Positions 24,035 to 32,800 of a stretch of 64,000 bases of DNA are shown here, one piece after another. The stretch is taken from positions 2,342,561 through 2,406,560 of the forward strand of contig NZ_JXDL01000001.1 in NCBI RefSeq assembly GCF_001590795.1, written 5' to 3'. Under the pieces are notes generated by a model. The model saw only the letters and a list, made by a program, of their open reading frames with translations. It searched no databases and had not been told where the DNA came from. Positions within the stretch are counted from its first letter, which is position 1. The number at the start of each line of letters is the position of its first letter. The stretch is from Bradyrhizobium sp. AT1. Lineage in GTDB: Bacteria; Pseudomonadota; Alphaproteobacteria; Rhizobiales; Xanthobacteraceae. Both the position numbers and the translations under genes were made by a program.

Positions 24035-24046
24035 CGATCGGCCCGT

Positions 24047-24514
24047 TCAGTTGAGAAGCGACGGCCAGACCGGCAGCTGCAGTCCGAGGCCGTAGACGAA
24101 GACGGCGAGGCACAACGCGATGAGCACCGCTGCATTCGCCAGTGCGCCGCTCCAGGTGAACTCGTGGCTGGCCCGGCTCGACACCATGATCAGAACGAAC
24201 AGCGCGCCGACGAGGCCGAGCGGAAACAGCAAGGCGCCGAACAGGACCACGGATCCGGTGATCCAGGCGAGCCCCTTGAAATCCCATCTTCGCAGCACCT
24301 GCCGCTCCGCGGTCGATGTCATGGCACCGAGCGTCACGACGAGACCGATGACGGCGAGCACGATCGCGAGCAGGCGCGGGAAATAGCCCGGTCCCATTCG
24401 CGCGGCCGTGCCCGCCGGATAGTTCAGCGCCGTCACGAAGAAGAAGACCGCAAAGGCGAGGAACAGGACGCCCGCGGCGAACGCCCTCTGATTGCGGATC
24501 GCCAATCCCTTCAT
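24047..24514 (-). CDS. tctB: TctB, small permease of a tripartite tricarboxylate transporter
   Basis: 155 residues with four hydrophobic helices, weakly conserved as usual for TctB. It keeps the N-terminal helix FFFVTALNYPAGTAARMGPGYFP, whose MGPGYFP is the family landmark. It overlaps the upstream gene by 4 bp (ATGA) and is 12 bp before tctA. Confidence 0.88.
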   Translation of the reverse strand: MKGLAIRNQRAFAAGVLFLAFAVFFFVTALNYPAGTAARMGPGYFPRLLAIVLAVIGLVVTLGAMTSTAERQVLRRWDFKGLAWITGSVVLFGALLFPLGLVGALFVLIMVSSRASHEFTWSGALANAAVLIALCLAVFVYGLGLQLPVWPSLLN

Positions 24515-25323
24515 TGCCGTCCTCCCTCGCCGGATCCCATGCTCTCTGCAGCGGCCTTGGCGTTTGCGGCGCGCTCATCGAGCGCCTCCATCAGGACCGG
24601 CACGCCGACAGCGCAGGCATGGACGCCGAGATGGGCGGTCATCTGCAGAACCTGAAGGATCTCGCGCTGGTCGATGCCGAGCCGCAGGGCCCGCTTGATG
24701 TACATCCGCAGCCCCTGCGGGTTGAGCGCCGTGAAGCAGGCGTTCAGTGCGATCGAGATCAGGCATTGCGAGCGCCCGTCGAGCCCGTCCCCGCCCCGTC
24801 CGCCTGCGAGGAGATCCAGCAAGGCTGCGAAATAGCCGGGATCGCGGCGCAGCCACAGCTCGCAGAAGTCGGGCCAATCGGCGAATTGCGCGATGTAGGC
24901 ATCGCGCAATTTCTGCTGCTCTTTCGTCAATTCGGAATGATCGACCTGAAGGCCAGCCTCTGCCAATTCCTCGGCGAGGATGCCGATGCCGACATGACAG
25001 CCCTCCAGCCCCTGCGTCGTCGCGAGACGGAAGACGTCGACGATCTCACGCGCCGTGGCCCCCGCGTCGAGCGCAAGCCGCAGATGCAGGGCGAGGCCGG
25101 AGCGGAACAGATGCGTCGCCGAGCCGTCGAGGGCGACGTAGATCAGCTCGCACATCTTGCGAGACAACGGTCCGTTCTCCGCGGCATAGCCCGCATATTT
25201 GCCATAGGTCTGGAGAAACCCGGGATCGAGCCGCAGCAGGCCTTCCGTCCAGGGCCGCCAATAGCCGCGCGCCTTGACATAGGCCTCTTTCAGCGTCTGT
25301 TGCTCCCGCGTCAGATCGGACAT
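24511..25323 (-). CDS. Carboxymuconolactone decarboxylase-like protein, two domains
   Basis: 270 residues from the ATG at 25323 (GAAGGTG upstream). Two CMD/AhpD-like helical domains occur in tandem: the first with MCELIYVALDGSATHLFRSGLALH (residues about 64-87), the second with SQCLISIALNACFTALNPQGLRMY. The AhpD CxxC pair is absent in both, so peroxidase activity is unlikely and a decarboxylase, isomerase or hydrolase role is possible. It lies between an SDR and tctB in the catabolic operon. Confidence 0.75.
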   Translation of the reverse strand: MSDLTREQQTLKEAYVKARGYWRPWTEGLLRLDPGFLQTYGKYAGYAAENGPLSRKMCELIYVALDGSATHLFRSGLALHLRLALDAGATAREIVDVFRLATTQGLEGCHVGIGILAEELAEAGLQVDHSELTKEQQKLRDAYIAQFADWPDFCELWLRRDPGYFAALLDLLAGGRGGDGLDGRSQCLISIALNACFTALNPQGLRMYIKRALRLGIDQREILQVLQMTAHLGVHACAVGVPVLMEALDERAANAKAAAESMGSGEGGRQ

Positions 25324-25336
25324 CGCGCGTGCACCT

Positions 25337-26110
25337 TCACGCAATGTTGGTCAGGGTGATGCCGCCGTCGACGGTGAGCACCTGCGCCGAGATGAAGCCG
25401 GCCTCGTCGCCGGCGAGGAAGCAGATCGCCTTGGCGATATCGTCGACGGTGCCGAGACGCCCCAGCGGCGTGCGCGCGATCCGGCGCGCATCGAGCTCGG
25501 CGTTGCGGTTGCGCATGGTTCCTTCGGTCGGAATCGCCGAGGGCGCCACCGCGTTGACACGGATGTTGCGCGCGCCGAGCTCTGCCGCGGCCGCGCGTGT
25601 GATGCCCATGACGCCGGCCTTGATGCCGCTGTAGACCATGCTGTTCTTGGCCGAAAGCAGCCCGGCCACCGAGGCGACATTGACGATGGCGCCGCCACGC
25701 TCTGCATCCATGACCTCCGCGGCGGCCTGGATGCCCCACATCACCGCCTTGAAGCCGATGTTGAGCATGCGCTCGACCGTTTCCGGCGCAATGTCGGCGA
25801 CCGACTGATAGCGGACCCAGGCCGCGTTGTTGACGAGAATGTCGAAGCGCCCCTGGCGCTCGGCCAATCCAAGCACTGCGTGCCGCATGCCGTCGCGGCT
25901 GGACACGTCCTGCGCGACGGCATGCGCCTCGCCGCCCGACGCCTTGATCGCCGCCACCGTGCCGTCGACGAATTCCGGCTTCAGATCATTGACGCCGACA
26001 ATCGCCCCACGGGCGGCGAGCTTGAGCGCCGTTGCGCGCCCGATGCCGTTCCCGGCGCCGGTGACGAGTGCGACGCGGCCTGCGAGCGTCTGATCCCTGG
26101 TCTCGGTCAT
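25337..26110 (-). CDS. SDR-family NAD(P)-dependent oxidoreductase
   Basis: 257 residues from the ATG at 26110 (GGGAGATAGCC upstream). Classical short-chain dehydrogenase: TGAGNGIG cofactor loop, NNAA, catalytic serine in NVASVAG and YSGIK. The C-terminal GGITLTN is typical. In the operon it could act as a 3-hydroxyacyl-CoA or alcohol dehydrogenase, the step after the enoyl-CoA hydratase. It starts 11 bp after the second acyl-CoA dehydrogenase gene. Confidence 0.85.
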   Translation of the reverse strand: MTETRDQTLAGRVALVTGAGNGIGRATALKLAARGAIVGVNDLKPEFVDGTVAAIKASGGEAHAVAQDVSSRDGMRHAVLGLAERQGRFDILVNNAAWVRYQSVADIAPETVERMLNIGFKAVMWGIQAAAEVMDAERGGAIVNVASVAGLLSAKNSMVYSGIKAGVMGITRAAAAELGARNIRVNAVAPSAIPTEGTMRNRNAELDARRIARTPLGRLGTVDDIAKAICFLAGDEAGFISAQVLTVDGGITLTNIA

Positions 26111-26121
26111 GGCTATCTCCC

Positions 26122-27147
26122 TCACGCTCCCGTCTCTGCGAACGGAGCAACTTCCGATACGTAACGGCGGCCGAACGCGCTGATCAGGCCGCTGGCATCA
26201 CCCTGCGCCTGCAGCGTGCGGATACGACGCAGATGGCGATGTACCGGGACGTCCCAGGTAAAACCCATGCCGCCATGGATCTGCAGCGCTCCTTCACTGA
26301 TCGAGCTGCCATAGGTCGCGGCGGCCAGGAACGCGGCATCGCGCTGCAGCGGACCGCCATCGCCGGTCAGGCTCCGCGTGATCGCATGGCGAATGCTCTC
26401 GAGCCCCAGCTTCTGCCGCGCCAAGGCGTGACGGATGGCCTGGTTGTAGGACAGCGCGTGGCCGAACTGGCGACGTGTCGAGGCGTGCTCCTGCGCCAGC
26501 GCCAGGCATGCTTCGGCAGATCCCAGGATCGCGGCGGCGCGAAGCACGTTGGCGTCCGAGCTGAGCATATCCCATGTGCCCGCCGGCAACATCGAGCCGA
26601 CTGGAATTTCGACCTTCTCCAGTCGCACCACGTGCTCCGGCACCGTCAGGTCGAGCCCTGCAGCTTCCTCCACCACGACGCCTTCGGCATCGGTGGGGAT
26701 CAATGCCGCCGCACCCGCGTCCATCCGCACCACGACGTAATCGACCTTCGCAGCGCATGGCGCACGCGCCACGGTGCCGCTCAGCACCAGGGCTCCGCCA
26801 TCCCGCTCGGCGGCCGCTTCGCCCTGCCATGCGATCGTTGCCAGCGTTTCGCCGGAAACGATCGCGCCCGCCAGACGCGTCAGCGAAGCCTGGAGCAGGC
26901 GGCCGGCGAGAACGGTCTCCAGCAGCGGAAATCCGAGCAATCCCGCGTGAGCGGCCGCGATCACCGGCACCGCGAAACCCAGCGGCAGGGCAAGTCCCCC
27001 AACCTCTTCGTTCGCGATGACGCCGAGCAGACCGTCACCGGCGAGATGTCGCGCCTGTTCGCGCACGTCCAGATCCGCGCATGCCGTCACTGCGCGTGCC
27101 GCGGTTGCCGCGAATTCGGCGGGCTGGAGTGCTTCGGCCATGGTCAT
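26122..27147 (-). CDS. Acyl-CoA dehydrogenase-like subunit (short)
   Basis: 341 residues, shorter than usual. The start is set by the overlap TGATG with the preceding gene. The N-terminal domain is weakly conserved. The C-terminal helical domain has ASTRRQFGHALSYNQAIRH and IHGGMGFTWDVPVHRHLRR. The conserved TEP/DAGS flavin-contact loop of the middle domain is missing. Paired with the 403-residue gene upstream it fits the heterotetrameric dehydrogenases known for steroid and other bulky acyl-CoA substrates, in which the partners share FAD binding. Confidence 0.82.
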   Translation of the reverse strand: MTMAEALQPAEFAATAARAVTACADLDVREQARHLAGDGLLGVIANEEVGGLALPLGFAVPVIAAAHAGLLGFPLLETVLAGRLLQASLTRLAGAIVSGETLATIAWQGEAAAERDGGALVLSGTVARAPCAAKVDYVVVRMDAGAAALIPTDAEGVVVEEAAGLDLTVPEHVVRLEKVEIPVGSMLPAGTWDMLSSDANVLRAAAILGSAEACLALAQEHASTRRQFGHALSYNQAIRHALARQKLGLESIRHAITRSLTGDGGPLQRDAAFLAAATYGSSISEGALQIHGGMGFTWDVPVHRHLRRIRTLQAQGDASGLISAFGRRYVSEVAPFAETGA

Positions 27148-28358
27148 CACTTGCCTCGCGAGAGCTGGAGGATCCGATCGGCGATGATGCCGAGCTGGAT
27201 CTCGGTCGTGCCGGCGTAGATCGTCTCGGCGCGCGCCTGCAGATAGATCGCCTCGAAGCGGCGGCGCGCCACCTTGATCGCCGCAAGCTGCGGCAGGGAA
27301 GCCTGCTGGAGCAGCTCGAGGGCAAGCGCGGCAAAGCGCTGATGGGACTCGCTCCAATAGAGTTTTGCGAGGCTGCCGCGCGCACCGATCTTGTCGCCAT
27401 TGACGAGCGCCTCGACGGCCGTCTCGACATGGGCCTTGAGCACCTCGATCTCGACCGCGACCTCGCCGAGCCTGACCGCGTAGTGGCGATCCCCCACCAT
27501 CTGCGACAGCGCCGGATCGGCCTTGCAGGCCGAGATCAGATGGCGCAGCTCGTTCTCGAACCGCCAGGCGCGGTACATGCGGTTGGTCGCTCGCTCGATC
27601 TCCAGCACGCGGATCGCCGCGGCCCAGCCCTCGTCGGGCGCACCGATCGCATCCGCCTGCACGACCTCGACCTCGTCGAAGAACACCTCGCAAAAACTCT
27701 CGCGGCCGTCGATCGACTTGATCGTGCGCACGCGCACGCCCTTCGCATCGAGCGGCACCGCGAACATGGCAAGGCCGCGATGGCGGTCCTCCAGCGGTCC
27801 GGTACGGGCGAGCACCAGGCAGCGCTGCGAGCGATATGCGCCGCTGGTCCATATCTTCTGGCCGGTGATCCGCCAACCGTCACCGCTGCGCGTCGCGCGC
27901 GTGCGGAGACCCGCAAGATCGGAGCCGGCTTCAGGCTCGGAAAATCCCTGGCACCAGATGTTGCGCATCTCGAGGATCGCCGGCAGGAAGCGCCGCTTCT
28001 GCTCCTCGGTGCCGACCGCCAGAATGATCGGACCGGCGAGCTCCTTGCCGATCGAGTTGACGCTCTCCGGCATGGCAAGCCGACCGATCTCCTGATTGGC
28101 GATGAGATGTTCGCGCAAGGAGCGGCCATGCCCGCCATAGGCCTGCGGCCAGGTGATACCCGTCAGACCGGCGTGGTACATCGCCGCCTCCCAAGCCACG
28201 GACTGCTGCAGCGTCGGCGGCGCGAATGCGGCGCTGTCGCTGCGAAAGCCGGCAGGCAGATTGGCATGCAGCCAGCGATGCATCGCATCGCGATAGGCAC
28301 CGCCCGTCAGGTTCTCACCCGCGAGGGCTTGCGTCGACACAGCTTCAACCACACTCAT
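27147..28358 (-). CDS. Acyl-CoA dehydrogenase subunit (long)
   Basis: 403 residues. It has the middle-domain signature QGFSEPEAGSDLAGLRTRA and WTSGAYRS, plus the C-terminal YAGTTEIQLGIIADRILQL, which carries the usual base/flavin loop. N terminus: ITWPQAYGGHGRSLREHLI. It shares the TGATG stop-start overlap with the 341-residue partner, so balanced synthesis of two subunits is expected. Confidence 0.87.
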   Translation of the reverse strand: MSVVEAVSTQALAGENLTGGAYRDAMHRWLHANLPAGFRSDSAAFAPPTLQQSVAWEAAMYHAGLTGITWPQAYGGHGRSLREHLIANQEIGRLAMPESVNSIGKELAGPIILAVGTEEQKRRFLPAILEMRNIWCQGFSEPEAGSDLAGLRTRATRSGDGWRITGQKIWTSGAYRSQRCLVLARTGPLEDRHRGLAMFAVPLDAKGVRVRTIKSIDGRESFCEVFFDEVEVVQADAIGAPDEGWAAAIRVLEIERATNRMYRAWRFENELRHLISACKADPALSQMVGDRHYAVRLGEVAVEIEVLKAHVETAVEALVNGDKIGARGSLAKLYWSESHQRFAALALELLQQASLPQLAAIKVARRRFEAIYLQARAETIYAGTTEIQLGIIADRILQLSRGK

Positions 28359-28415
28359 CGCCCGTTTCCCGTCTTCGCCGTGCGGGCCAGCATGGCTGGC
28401 CCGGCTTCCTGTTCC

Positions 28416-29633
28416 CTACTGCGACTTGAGAAGGTCGCAGGCGCTCTCCGATGCCGGCCGCCACGCATCCTCGGGCGCGATCGTCCCGGTGATGTCGTAA
28501 TAGTCGTAGGCGTATTTGGATTCCGCCGGCGTCTTGATCCGCGCGACATAGAGCGGCCGCATGACCTGGCCATCGGCCCGGATGCTGACCTTCTTCATCT
28601 CGAAATCGTCGATCGGCGTGTTCTTCATTTGCCGCATCACGGCAGCGCCATCGTCGGAGCCGGTGGCGGCAACCGCCTTCAGATAATGCGCGAGGGCACT
28701 GTAGGTGGCCGCCTTGCCCTCGTTGAGAAGCTGGCCATTCGTCGCCTCGGCATAGCGTTTGGCGAAGGCCCGGCTCTCCGGCGTCATGTCCCAGTAGAAC
28801 GGCGTGGTCAAACGCACGTTCTGGAGATCCTTGAGGCCGATGCCATGCGTCTGGCTGATCATGAGGCCGAGCGGGACGAGCAATTGCTTCTTGGTCAGCC
28901 CGAACTCCTGCGCCTGTTTGATCGCGTTGGCGAAATCCGCGCCGGAATTGGCGAGCGCAATCGCCTTGGCGCCGCTGGCCTGTGCGGTCAGCAGGAACGA
29001 GGAGAGATCCGACGAATTGAGCGGATGCAGCACCGAGCCTACCACTTTGCCGCCGCCCGCCTCGATGAACTTCGTCGCATCCGCCTGCCAGGCCTTGCCG
29101 AAGGCGTAGTCGACCGTGAGGAAGAACCAGCTGTCGATGCCCTGGGCGAGCAGCGCCTTCACCGTGGCTTTCGGCTGGGCATAGGTGTCGACCACCCATT
29201 GTGTCGTCATCGGCGAGCATTTGTCGTTGGTGAAGAACGAGCCCGCGGTGCCGGCCAGCATGTACGGCTTCTTACGGTTCTTCATGATGTCCTGCACCGC
29301 GAGCGCGATCGACGAGGCCGAGCAGCCGACGATGGCGTCGACGCCCTCATTGTCGACCCAGCGGAGTGCGATGGCGACGCCGACATCGGGCTTGTTCTGG
29401 TCGTCGGCGATCACAAGCTCGATCTTCTTGCCGGCAACCGTTCCGCCGAGATCGGCGACCGCAAGCTTGGCAGCCGCGACCGAGCCGAGGCCGCAATTGT
29501 CGGCATAGGGGCCGTTCTGGTCGTTCATGATGCCGATCCTGACGACGTCGCCGGAGATGCCCTGCGCGGACAGCGGCGCATTCGTCAGCAGCACGGCAAT
29601 CATGCTGAGCGTAGCAATCGTCGATCTCTTCAC
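28416..29633 (-). CDS. LivK-type ABC substrate-binding protein, orphan
   Basis: 405 residues, GTG start with AGGAGGAAACG. Signal peptide cut after about residue 23 (NAPLSAQG). Type-1 periplasmic binding fold of the branched-chain amino-acid/amide family: VRIGIMNDQNGPYADNCG, ADDQNKPDVGVAIALRWVD, GLMISQTHGIGLKDLQ. No livF/G/H/M genes are near. In catabolic clusters such proteins often bind aromatic or other carboxylates; here it may deliver to a distant permease or act as a sensor component. It lies in mid-operon between a synthetase and a dehydrogenase gene. Confidence 0.87.
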   Translation of the reverse strand: MKRSTIATLSMIAVLLTNAPLSAQGISGDVVRIGIMNDQNGPYADNCGLGSVAAAKLAVADLGGTVAGKKIELVIADDQNKPDVGVAIALRWVDNEGVDAIVGCSASSIALAVQDIMKNRKKPYMLAGTAGSFFTNDKCSPMTTQWVVDTYAQPKATVKALLAQGIDSWFFLTVDYAFGKAWQADATKFIEAGGGKVVGSVLHPLNSSDLSSFLLTAQASGAKAIALANSGADFANAIKQAQEFGLTKKQLLVPLGLMISQTHGIGLKDLQNVRLTTPFYWDMTPESRAFAKRYAEATNGQLLNEGKAATYSALAHYLKAVAATGSDDGAAVMRQMKNTPIDDFEMKKVSIRADGQVMRPLYVARIKTPAESKYAYDYYDITGTIAPEDAWRPASESACDLLKSQ

Positions 29634-29702
29634 CGTTTCCTCCTGCTTTTGCTTTTCGCGTTTCCTCTGGGCCGGCTTTCTGCGGCCTCTTGTGATTTGA
29701 AT

Positions 29703-31835
29703 TCAGTGATGCCCCTGGATGGGAGATTTGCCATGCGGGATCAGCAACGCGTCGAGCGCCACGGCGCCCTCCCCCTCCGCACGCAGCAGAAGCGGGTTGA
29801 CGTCGATCTCCGCGACCGTATCGGCATGCGCGGCGGCAAAGCGCGACAGCGCCGCGACGGCCCGCGCCGCGGCGGCGAGATCGGCCCGCGGCCGGCCGCG
29901 CGCACCGTCGAGCACCGCAAACGCCTTGAGCGATTTCAGCATCGCCATGGCTTGCGTCTCGCTGACCGGCGCCATCTGCACGGCGGAGTCCTGGAGGATC
30001 TCCGCGAAGATGCCGCCGAGGCCGACCATCACCACCGGTCCGAACACCGGGTCGATGCGGCTGCCGAGGATGAGCTCGGCGACGCCCTTGGCCATCGGAG
30101 CCACGATCACGCCGTCGATCGCAGCATTCGGCGCCCTGGTGGCGACGCGATCGCGCATCTGGGCATAGGCGCGCCGAACCTCGGCTTCCGAGCCGACGCC
30201 CACGACCACGCCGCCCGCCTCCGTCTTGTGCGGCAGATCGGGCGAGGCGATCTTCAGCACCACGGGAAAGCCGATCTCGGTGGCGGCACGCGCCGCCGCG
30301 TCGGCATCCTGCACGAGACGTTCGGCCAGGACCGGAACGCCGGCGTCGGCAAGCGCGCGCTTGGCCCCGAGCTCGTGGCGGAAGGCTTCGGCTGCCGGCG
30401 GCTGCGCTCGCTCAACTGTCGCAGGCCTGTCCTGCGGACCCGTCGATGCTGCCCGCAACCGCACCAATGCAGCGATGGTGGCGCAACACCCGTCGAAGCG
30501 CTCCACAGTGGGAAAGCCCAGCGCGTGCAGCTCGGCCAGCGCGTCCTCCGGACCGTCGACGCACAGGATGATCGGACGATGGGGGAATTGCGCCCGGATG
30601 TTGCGCAGGGTGTCCATGTAGATCGAGCGCAGGCGCGGCAGATGCAATGAGAACGGCAGCGGCAGGATCACCGTATCGGCACGCTCGTCCGCGACGACAG
30701 CGGACATGATCTTCGCCAACAAATCGGGGCGACTCGACATCTGCGCCGTCGCGTCGACCGGGTTGCGGGCCGACGCGAAGGGTACCAGATCCAGAATCTG
30801 GCGTTGCGTCTCCTGCCCGAGCTCCGGCAGCGTCAATCCGACCGATTGCGCAGCATCCGCAAGCAGCACACCGAAGCCGCCCGACGCAGTCAGGATGGCC
30901 ACACCTGGTCCCTTCGGCAGCCGGTCCGGCAGCAGGATCGATGCCGCGTGACCGAGATCGATCAGCTCGTCGATGCTGCGCACGCGCACAGCGCCGCAGC
31001 GGTCAAACAGCGCGTCGAACACGGCGTCCGATCCCGCCATGGCGCCGGTGTGCGAGGCTGCGGCGGTCTGGCCAGCCGCCGATGTCCCGATCTTCATGGC
31101 AATGACGGGCTTGCCGGCATCGCGTGCCTCTTCGAGCGCTGCGATCAAGCGCCCTGCGTCGCGGCAGGCTTCGAGGCAGCACAAGATGACCTTCGTGACG
31201 GGATCGCGTGCCATCCAGGCGATCCCGTCGGCGATATCGACGTCGCACTCGTTGCCCGTGGTGATGAAGCGACTGACACCGACGCCGCGCTCGCTGGCGA
31301 GGCGCATGGTGTAGCTGCCGAGATTGCCGCTCTGCGACACGATGCCGAGCGAGCCGGCCGCCGGCATGCTGTGCTCGAGCACGATCGAGAACGTCGCGAT
31401 GCTCTTCTCGGCGATGCTGACGGCGCCGAGGCAGTTCGGCCCGAGCAGGCGCATGCCGCCGTTACGCGCGGCAACGCGCAGCCGTTCCTGCATGGCGCGC
31501 CCCTGCTCGCCGAGCTCGGCAAAGCCCGACGAGAACACGACGACGCTGCGGACGCCGCGGGCGGCGCACTGCTCCACCGCCTCCCCCGCACGTTCGGCGT
31601 CAACGGCAATGATGGCGAGATCCGGCGCTTCCGGCACGTCGGCGACGGACGCGTAGGCCTGCAGCCCTTGCACCGTCGTCGCCTTCGGGTTGACCGGATA
31701 GATGCGGCCCGCATAGCCGTGCCGGCGCAGCAGGTCGACCGGTCGGCCGCCGATCTTGGTCGCCTCCTGCGAAGCGCCGATGATCGCGATCGAGCGCGGC
31801 GACATCAGCGCGTCGAGACCTTCTCCCGGCCGCAT
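29703..31835 (-). CDS. NDP-forming acyl-CoA synthetase, fused alpha-beta
   Basis: 710 residues from the ATG at 31835, one base after the enoyl-CoA hydratase stop. CoA-binding Rossmann domain (SIAIIGASQEATKIGG), succinyl-CoA-synthetase-like domains with the phospho-histidine loop AAASHTGAMAGSD, then an ATP-grasp domain (PVVLKIASPDLPHKTEAGGV; AEIDVNPLLL). It activates a carboxylic acid to its CoA thioester with ATP to ADP. This is the only CoA-forming enzyme in the operon, so it should act on the imported acid. The frame upstream of 31835 overlaps the neighbour and is not used. Confidence 0.88.
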   Translation of the reverse strand: MRPGEGLDALMSPRSIAIIGASQEATKIGGRPVDLLRRHGYAGRIYPVNPKATTVQGLQAYASVADVPEAPDLAIIAVDAERAGEAVEQCAARGVRSVVVFSSGFAELGEQGRAMQERLRVAARNGGMRLLGPNCLGAVSIAEKSIATFSIVLEHSMPAAGSLGIVSQSGNLGSYTMRLASERGVGVSRFITTGNECDVDIADGIAWMARDPVTKVILCCLEACRDAGRLIAALEEARDAGKPVIAMKIGTSAAGQTAAASHTGAMAGSDAVFDALFDRCGAVRVRSIDELIDLGHAASILLPDRLPKGPGVAILTASGGFGVLLADAAQSVGLTLPELGQETQRQILDLVPFASARNPVDATAQMSSRPDLLAKIMSAVVADERADTVILPLPFSLHLPRLRSIYMDTLRNIRAQFPHRPIILCVDGPEDALAELHALGFPTVERFDGCCATIAALVRLRAASTGPQDRPATVERAQPPAAEAFRHELGAKRALADAGVPVLAERLVQDADAAARAATEIGFPVVLKIASPDLPHKTEAGGVVVGVGSEAEVRRAYAQMRDRVATRAPNAAIDGVIVAPMAKGVAELILGSRIDPVFGPVVMVGLGGIFAEILQDSAVQMAPVSETQAMAMLKSLKAFAVLDGARGRPRADLAAAARAVAALSRFAAAHADTVAEIDVNPLLLRAEGEGAVALDALLIPHGKSPIQGHH

Positions 31836-31836
31836 C

Positions 31837-32607
31837 TCAGCGCCCCTTGAACACCGGCGCGCGCTTCTCCAGGAACGCCATCCGCGCCTCCTTGGCGTCC
31901 TCGGTCTTGGACAGTGCCATGGTGATGTTCTGCTCGAAGCGATAGGCATCGCGTGGCGGCATCAGCTCGACCATGTTCGCCGCGTTCTTGGCGTATTCCA
32001 TCGCGATCGGGCTCTTCGACGCGATTTCCCTGGCGATCTTCATCGCTTCGGGAATCAGGTTTTCCTTGGTCGTGCAGGCCTCGATGATGCCGAGGCGATA
32101 GAGCTCGGCGGCCGGCACGCGATAGCCGGTGAAGAACATGCGGCGCATCAGCGAACGGCCGAACAACGTGTTCAGCATCGCTGCACCACCGGCGAGCCCG
32201 ACATTGATCTCGGGCATGCCGAACACGGCCTCCTCGCAGGCGTAGAAGATGTCGCAGGACGCCATCAGGCCGACGCCGGCGCCGAGCGCGACGCCGTTGA
32301 TCGCCGCGATGACCGGTTTCGAACATTCGCGGATGCAATTGCCGGTCTCGCGCGTGATCCGGTTGTGACTGTGGAACGCGCCGATTTTCGCGGGATCCGG
32401 ACGATCCTTCAGGTCAGCACCGCTGCAGAACACCTTTCCGGCGCCGGTCAGGATCGCGACCCTCACGTCGCTGCGCTCGGAAATCTCGTCGAACACGGCG
32501 ACGATGCGGTCGCGCATGGCGCGGTCGAGCGCGTTCACGGGAGGACGGTTCAGCGTCACCAGCGCGATGTGATCCGATACTTCGAGGGTGACGATATCTG
32601 CGGACAT
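31837..32607 (-). CDS. Enoyl-CoA hydratase/isomerase family protein
   Basis: 256 residues from the ATG at 32607 (AGGAGGAAGCCA upstream). Crotonase fold: TLNRPPVNALDRAMRD, oxyanion loops AGKVFCSGADLKDR and INGVALGAGVGLMASCDI, and the glutamate region FGMPEINVGLAGG. It is the first gene of the ten-gene leftward operon. The GACCGATCGGTC palindrome lies about 55 bp upstream. Hydratase, isomerase or ring-opening hydrolase are all possible for this fold. Confidence 0.88.
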   Translation of the reverse strand: MSADIVTLEVSDHIALVTLNRPPVNALDRAMRDRIVAVFDEISERSDVRVAILTGAGKVFCSGADLKDRPDPAKIGAFHSHNRITRETGNCIRECSKPVIAAINGVALGAGVGLMASCDIFYACEEAVFGMPEINVGLAGGAAMLNTLFGRSLMRRMFFTGYRVPAAELYRLGIIEACTTKENLIPEAMKIAREIASKSPIAMEYAKNAANMVELMPPRDAYRFEQNITMALSKTEDAKEARMAFLEKRAPVFKGR

Positions 32608-32660
32608 TGGCTTCCTCCTGGACTTCTGTTCGTCTTGCTTGTGTTGGCTTTGCTTGCCCC

Positions 32661-32674
32661 TGACCGATCGGTCA
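32661..32674. promoter_or_regulatory. TetR-type operator, site 1
   Basis: A perfect 14-bp palindrome TGACCGATCGGTCA, about 55 bp before the enoyl-CoA hydratase start and in the gap to divergent tctC. The form resembles operators of TetR-type acyl-CoA-responsive repressors (TGACCG...CGGTCA). It is one of three copies in the window. Confidence 0.75.
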
Positions 32675-32737
32675 GCTTTGAGTTCTGATACCACCGAGTT
32701 GGATCGCTTGCAATATCCTGCTTATCATCTCTTGACC

Positions 32738-32749
32738 GACCGATCGGTC
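32738..32749. promoter_or_regulatory. TetR-type operator, site 2
   Basis: A perfect 12-bp core GACCGATCGGTC, 52 bp before the tctC start. The flanks extend the symmetry to 20 bp with two mismatched positions (GACCGACCGATCGGTCAGTC). The centre is 76 bp from site 1, so the two sites in this gap could be bridged or separately occupied. Confidence 0.72.
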
Positions 32750-32800
32750 AGTCGATAGATTTGTCGCCAATCAAAGAAGCGACCTTGAGGAGGAACTCGC

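Noticed and set aside
27081..30650. A 1189-codon open frame on the plus strand
   Set aside because: Antisense to the acyl-CoA dehydrogenase, LivK and synthetase genes, with no recognisable domain and no ribosome site.
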